Assembly: GCA_003529305.1 (NCBI GenBank)
Contig: DPWC01000002.1
Location: 1 to 9,677, forward strand
DNA length: 9,677 nucleotides
Reading direction: 5' to 3'
From: Actinomycetota bacterium
GTDB taxonomy: Bacteria; Actinomycetota; Actinomycetes; UBA12327
Numbering within the stretch: position 1 is the stretch's first letter; each line of letters opens with the position of its first letter. The notes under the pieces are model-generated. The model did not search any database. It worked only from the letters and a program-made list of their open reading frames with translations, and was not told where the DNA came from. The position numbers were made by a program, and so were the translations under genes. Of this stretch, positions 5,980 through 9,677 are shown piece after piece.

Positions 5980-7182
5980 GTGACCACCTCTACGCGCTCA
6001 GCGCTGGGCCCAGCGGGCCAGATCGAAGTTCTGCAGCGCGCCGCTGAGGGTGGTCGCATCACACCCGAGGAAGCTCTCGACCTCTACCGCTTCGCCGATT
6101 TTCATGCGCTCGGCCGCGCGGCCGATGCCGCACGGCGTCGACGCTTCGCGGGCCGTGAGCACCTTGCGACCTACCTAATCGATCGCAACATCAACTACAC
6201 CAACATCTGCACGACGGCCTGCCGGTTCTGCGCGTTTTATCGCGCGCCGGGTCACGCTGAGGGCTGGATCCGCGACACCGACGACATCCTGCGCCGCTGT
6301 GCGGAGGCAGTGGATCTCGGTGCCACGCAGATCATGTTGCAAGGCGGGCATCACCCCGAGTTCGGCGTGGAGTACTACGAACGCACCTTCTCTGCCATCA
6401 AGGACGCCTTCCCCCAACTGGCCCTGCACTCCCTGGGTGCCTCCGAGGTTGAGCACATGGCCAAGGTCTCCGGCGTGAGTGTGGAAGACGCCATCACGCG
6501 GATCCGTGATGCCGGGTTGGACTCCTTTGCCGGTGCCGGGGCTGAGATCCTCGTCGAGCGTCCTCGCACCGCGATCGCGCCGTTGAAAGAATCTGGCGAG
6601 CGTTGGTTAGAGGTTATGGAGATCGCCCACGGTCTGGGTGTGGAGTCCACAGCCACCTTCATGATGGGCACCGGCGAGACCAATGCCGAGCGCATCGAGC
6701 ACCTGCGGATGATTCGCGATGTCCAAGACCGCACCGGGGGATTCCGGGCCTTCATCCCGTGGACCTACCAACCAGAGAACAACCACCTGCGGGGTCGAAC
6801 GCAGGCCAGTGTCATCGAGTACCTGCGCATGGTCGCGCTGTCGCGGCTGTTCTTCGACAACATCGAGCACCTTCAGGGGTCATGGTTGACCGTCGGCAAA
6901 GAGGTGGGCCAGCTCACTTTGCACATGGGCGCTGACGACCTTGGCTCGGTGATGTTGGAGGAGAATGTGGTGTCCTCCGCGGGCGCGCGGCACCGCAGCA
7001 ACCGCAGCGAGTTGATCCATCTGATTCGCACGGCCGGTCGAATCCCGGCCCAGCGCAACACTTTGTATGAACACTTAGTCATTCACGACAACCCCGCTGA
7101 TGACCCTCTAGATGACCCCGCGGTCTCGCACTTCTCGTCTATCGCCGTTGAACGAGGCGTGCTGCCGTTGGTCACACCGTGA
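5980..7182 (+). CDS. mqnC: Cyclic dehypoxanthine futalosine synthase MqnC (radical SAM)
   Basis: MqnC cyclises dehypoxanthine futalosine to cyclic dehypoxanthine futalosine, a radical reaction in the futalosine menaquinone pathway. The protein has 400 residues, normal for the family. The cluster motif Cys77-x3-Cys81-x2-Cys84 (CTTACRFC), preceded by NINYTNIC and followed by AFYRAPG, binds the 4Fe-4S cluster and is typical of the MqnC/MqnE/CofH group. The downstream 'MLQGGHHPEFGVEYYE', 'FMMGTGET', 'FIPWTYQPENN' and 'GADDLGSVMLEENVVSSAG' stretches match MqnC rather than MqnE or CofH. The GTG at 5980 is the start that gives the expected N-terminus; its ribosome binding site is weak (GAGGCGG). The stop TGA overlaps the start of the next gene, implying translational coupling with a membrane protein unrelated to quinone synthesis. 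All key residues are present and the gene looks intact. Confidence 0.96.
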   Translation: MTTSTRSALGPAGQIEVLQRAAEGGRITPEEALDLYRFADFHALGRAADAARRRRFAGREHLATYLIDRNINYTNICTTACRFCAFYRAPGHAEGWIRDTDDILRRCAEAVDLGATQIMLQGGHHPEFGVEYYERTFSAIKDAFPQLALHSLGASEVEHMAKVSGVSVEDAITRIRDAGLDSFAGAGAEILVERPRTAIAPLKESGERWLEVMEIAHGLGVESTATFMMGTGETNAERIEHLRMIRDVQDRTGGFRAFIPWTYQPENNHLRGRTQASVIEYLRMVALSRLFFDNIEHLQGSWLTVGKEVGQLTLHMGADDLGSVMLEENVVSSAGARHRSNRSELIHLIRTAGRIPAQRNTLYEHLVIHDNPADDPLDDPAVSHFSSIAVERGVLPLVTP

Positions 7183-8537
7183 TGATCCGGCTGTGGCACC
7201 GGCTGGGCACGGGTGGTCGCCGTGACACCTGGTTGCTTCTTGTCGGGCTGCTTGTCTTGTTCTGTTTAACCGCTAACCGGCGCATCGAAGACACTTTCAA
7301 TGACATCTTCTATGTCGCCGAACCGGCCTACGCGTTGGCGGTGCACGGGACTTTGAACCTTGACACCCTGCCCGCTTTCCCGTCGTTTCCGTGGCTCATC
7401 CAAGTGGCGGGCCATTTTCGCTCTGATCGCTTCCCAGGCGCGATCTTGTTGGCAGTCCCCTTCTATGCCGTTTTCCGCATCGGCGAATTTGACCTGTGGC
7501 CCTCAGCCCTCGCCGGTGCCACGCTCACAGCGATCGCCATCGCATTGATGCATCGCACATTGCTGACTCTGGTGAATCGACGCATTGCCCTGGGATCCGC
7601 AGTGGTGTTGGCTTTGGGTACGGCGATGTGGTCCGTAGCCGCTGACGGCATCTGGACCGAGGGTCCCACCATGCTCGGCCTCGCGCTGGCCATGTGGGGG
7701 CTGTCCACGGGCCGACGGTGGGCGATAGGTGTCGGCTTCGTCACGGCAGTGATGAGTCGGCCGCATGCAGGAATTTTTGCTGTCGTTAGTGCTATCTGGA
7801 ATGGCGTACAGCGCAGATGGAAGACCGCGATCGTTTGTGCGATCGGAGTCGCCTTGGGTCTGTTTGGTGTTCTGCTGTGGAACAAGATCAACGGCAATCA
7901 GTGGACCTTGTTGATCGGCTCCTACACCGGACGAGCGAGTGCTGCGGTCAATACCGGAGCTAATGGAGAAGCAACGAGCACTCGGTGGGGTGCTGATTAC
8001 TTGTACACCTTCTTCTCGCCACTGCGCGGCATCTTCGTATATAGCCCTTTCCTTTTACTACTTCTTCCTGGCGTGGTTCGGGCCTGGCGTTCAGCGCCCA
8101 CATGGGTCCGCTCCTTTGCCGTGGGCGGAGTTCTGTACTTGGTGATCCAGTTGGCGGGCAACAGTTGGTTTGGGGCGCCAGTCTTCGGATATCGGTTGAT
8201 CCTGCCGAGCCTGTTCGGCTGGACTCCGCTACTGACGGTGTCGTACCAGAAGTGGACGGCGCGTCAGTTCTGGTCGCAGGCCCTGTTTGCCGTTCTTGCC
8301 GCGGCGTCGATGTGGTGGTTTGCCATCGGCGCCTCTGTGTCGGCCCGCGATTTCTATGTGGCAGTCAACGATCCTCGTTTGTATTCAAGTCCGGGGTCGT
8401 GGAGTGTCCCAATTCTGGCCTCGGTGGCCGGCCCATGGCGGTGGCTGGCCGCAGTGTTGTTGGTCGTCGGAGTTGCGATGTGGTTGCGCGCCACGCCTGA
8501 GGGCAGCGATCCCGAAGGTCAACGCGTGGAGGCCTGA
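7179..8537 (+). CDS. Multi-spanning GT-C-like membrane protein (putative glycosyltransferase)
   Basis: The product is an integral membrane protein of about 452 residues with around ten hydrophobic segments, starting at about residues 17-31. Sequence features recall a bacterial family related to GT39/GT-C enzymes. There is an acidic stretch in the first outer loop (RRIEDTFND, 35-42), SRPHAG after a membrane helix (193-198), 'FSPLRGIFVYSPFLLLLLPG' (279-298), and a 'GNSWFGAPVFGYRLILPSLF' motif (327-346), which corresponds to the W-x-G-G-x-x-Y-G-x-R-x-L-x-P pattern in such proteins. It probably acts on polyprenyl-linked sugars at the outer membrane face, but donor and acceptor are unknown. Start is either GTG 7179 (four-base overlap with mqnC) or ATG 7182 (one-base overlap in TGATG); both imply coupling to mqnC. 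It converges on an acyltransferase gene only 25 bases after its stop. Enzymatic assignment is moderate; the membrane topology is clear. Confidence 0.75.
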   Translation: MMIRLWHRLGTGGRRDTWLLLVGLLVLFCLTANRRIEDTFNDIFYVAEPAYALAVHGTLNLDTLPAFPSFPWLIQVAGHFRSDRFPGAILLAVPFYAVFRIGEFDLWPSALAGATLTAIAIALMHRTLLTLVNRRIALGSAVVLALGTAMWSVAADGIWTEGPTMLGLALAMWGLSTGRRWAIGVGFVTAVMSRPHAGIFAVVSAIWNGVQRRWKTAIVCAIGVALGLFGVLLWNKINGNQWTLLIGSYTGRASAAVNTGANGEATSTRWGADYLYTFFSPLRGIFVYSPFLLLLLPGVVRAWRSAPTWVRSFAVGGVLYLVIQLAGNSWFGAPVFGYRLILPSLFGWTPLLTVSYQKWTARQFWSQALFAVLAAASMWWFAIGASVSARDFYVAVNDPRLYSSPGSWSVPILASVAGPWRWLAAVLLVVGVAMWLRATPEGSDPEGQRVEA

Positions 8538-8562
8538 GGGGCCAAGGACTCCTCGCCCAGCG

Positions 8563-9677
8563 TTATCGCTTCGGCTTCTTGGCGCTCTTGAGATCTGGCC
8601 GCAGCCAGCTGTCCACCCACGGCGCCAGCGTCTTGGCGTAGGAATTCGACAGGTGCAGTTGATCGAAGTACTTGATCCGGTTGCCTTCGACGACTTGGCA
8701 GAACACCTCGGGGCACACAATCGGATAGGGATTAGCCAACTCTGCTCCGGCCACTGACTTCGTGACTTGGCGCAGAACAATGCGGTCGGGATTGTTGAGA
8801 TCGTTGGGGAATTGACAATCCGTGCCCTGCTGAGCGTCAGCGAGGCATCTCAAGGGATCACTGGCCACTCCGACGAATTGAGGAGTGTCCTCGAGAACCA
8901 CGATCTTTCCGGCGTACGGCCGCAGCGTCTGCAAAGTTTCCTGGATACCGCGAGCCAGTTGTGCGGGACGATCCTGTGGCGCGGGTTGCCGGCCGGTAGT
9001 TCTGTCGATGAACACAGGGCTGGCATAACTACTGAGGATCAAGACTTCAGGGCGTTCCTTCTTCACTAATTCGATGACATTGGCGCGCCAACTGTCGCAA
9101 TAGTTCGAGGTTTGCTCATTGAGATAGGCCGAACGCAGACTCCACACCGGGCAGCCACTGCGGGTGGCCGTAACCAGCGTTGAACCGGCCGCCTTCGTGG
9201 TTTCGGCCAAGACGCCTTGCCACTGCGCCGCGTGACTGTCTCCGACCAGCAGAGTCTTCTTGCCCAGTCCGGGGTTGTCGATACAGGGCTTGATGGGGCC
9301 GGTCTGGTCAACTTTCTCGAAGCAGTCTTCCGCGAAAGCGGGGGCACGATCGTCGAAGGCATCACGCAAAGGGGGCGTCAGGCTGCTTGGATACTGCCCA
9401 CTCGGCAGCAGCGCTGCCACCGTAGGAGTGGCGAAGAACATCGCTGCTGCCACGATCACAGAGGTCCCCAGGCCCGCGGCTATCACGCGACCATTCGGCA
9501 GTGCGGCGAAGCGCTTGCCGCGGTGGATGGGAATCTCGATAAAGCGACGAGTCAGGGCAGAGAACGCCAGAGTGATGACCAATGCCAACAGGATTGTGGC
9601 GTACGGATTCGTTCCGGGGGTCACCCGATCACGGGTGAACAACCAGATGGGCCAGTGCCACACATAGATCACATACG
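8563..9677 (-). CDS. Acyltransferase-3 / SGNH O-acyltransferase, C-terminal part (5' end outside window)
   Basis: The protein belongs to the OafA/OatA-like class: membrane acyltransferase-3 helices pass an acyl group outward and a C-terminal SGNH domain transfers it to a surface glycan or peptidoglycan. The reading frame is open to the right edge, and the GTG at 9672 lies inside the conserved WHWP helix, so the N-terminal roughly 300 residues are missing. Numbering from that codon, residues 1-50 hold 'YVWHWPIW', one helix and 'FIEIPIHRGKR', the usual end of the acyltransferase-3 part, followed by another helix (about 63-88). The SGNH domain follows, with the nucleophile Ser146 in GDSHA and the catalytic pair Asp337-x-x-His340 (DQLHL). 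Eight cysteines in the outer domain suggest disulfides. The TAA stop is at 8563-8565, facing the 7179-8537 gene. It could O-acetylate a wall polymer made by the neighbouring glycosyltransferases, but the substrate cannot be read from sequence. Confidence 0.9.
   Translation of the reverse strand, partial: YVIYVWHWPIWLFTRDRVTPGTNPYATILLALVITLAFSALTRRFIEIPIHRGKRFAALPNGRVIAAGLGTSVIVAAAMFFATPTVAALLPSGQYPSSLTPPLRDAFDDRAPAFAEDCFEKVDQTGPIKPCIDNPGLGKKTLLVGDSHAAQWQGVLAETTKAAGSTLVTATRSGCPVWSLRSAYLNEQTSNYCDSWRANVIELVKKERPEVLILSSYASPVFIDRTTGRQPAPQDRPAQLARGIQETLQTLRPYAGKIVVLEDTPQFVGVASDPLRCLADAQQGTDCQFPNDLNNPDRIVLRQVTKSVAGAELANPYPIVCPEVFCQVVEGNRIKYFDQLHLSNSYAKTLAPWVDSWLRPDLKSAKKPKR

Noticed and set aside
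5974..5990. Near-palindrome (GAGG-C-GGTGACC-A-CCTC) over the mqnC start codon as an operator
   Set aside because: It has a mismatched pair, lies partly in coding sequence, and nothing else supports a regulator there; chance is likely in GC-rich sequence.
8538..8562. Bidirectional terminator between the converging genes
   Set aside because: Only four-pair GC-rich stems can be drawn and there is no T-run on either strand.

Overview
The window looks like a chromosomal segment of a moderately high-GC actinobacterium. The GC content is about 60% by eye, GTG starts are frequent, and menaquinone is made by the futalosine route (mqnA and mqnC). The surface-protein genes use signal peptides and Thr/Asn/Gly-rich extracellular sequence. 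No rRNA, tRNA, CRISPR array, transposase, integrase or phage gene is visible. I cannot name the genus.

Layout, left to right. (1) The 3' part of mqnA, ending at 673, with a stem-loop around its stop codon. (2) A 205-base intergenic region holding a possible promoter and a compact three-helix RNA-like fold at 788-853. It is followed by a strong ribosome binding site that may be masked by its own small hairpin. (3) A large secreted surface protein (879-3083, 734 aa) ending in a WxL-like domain, then a GC-rich hairpin with a run of nine C. (4) A GT-C type membrane glycosyltransferase gene (3193-4851), cut by one in-frame TGA at 3877 but otherwise open. (5) An AT-rich intergenic region with a phased array of TCACA half-sites. 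(6) A second, short secreted protein (5033-5947) consisting of little more than the same WxL-like domain. (7) mqnC (5980-7182), whose stop overlaps the start of (8) a second multi-spanning GT-C-like protein (7179-8537). (9) Converging from the right, the C-terminal part of an acyltransferase-3/SGNH O-acyltransferase (8563-9677, 5' end outside the window).

Two themes are interleaved. MqnA and MqnC catalyse the first and a later step of futalosine menaquinone synthesis, but here they are separated by about 5.3 kb of envelope genes. The rest reads as a cell-surface locus: two paralogous exported WxL-like proteins, two lipid-linked-sugar type glycosyltransferases and a glycan O-acyltransferase. 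A plausible but untested reading is that the enzymes build or decorate a wall glycan, or the exported proteins themselves. The most unusual items are the structured leader of the large surface protein gene, the four-cysteine WxL-like domain shared by the two exported proteins, and the glycosyltransferase split by a single TGA.
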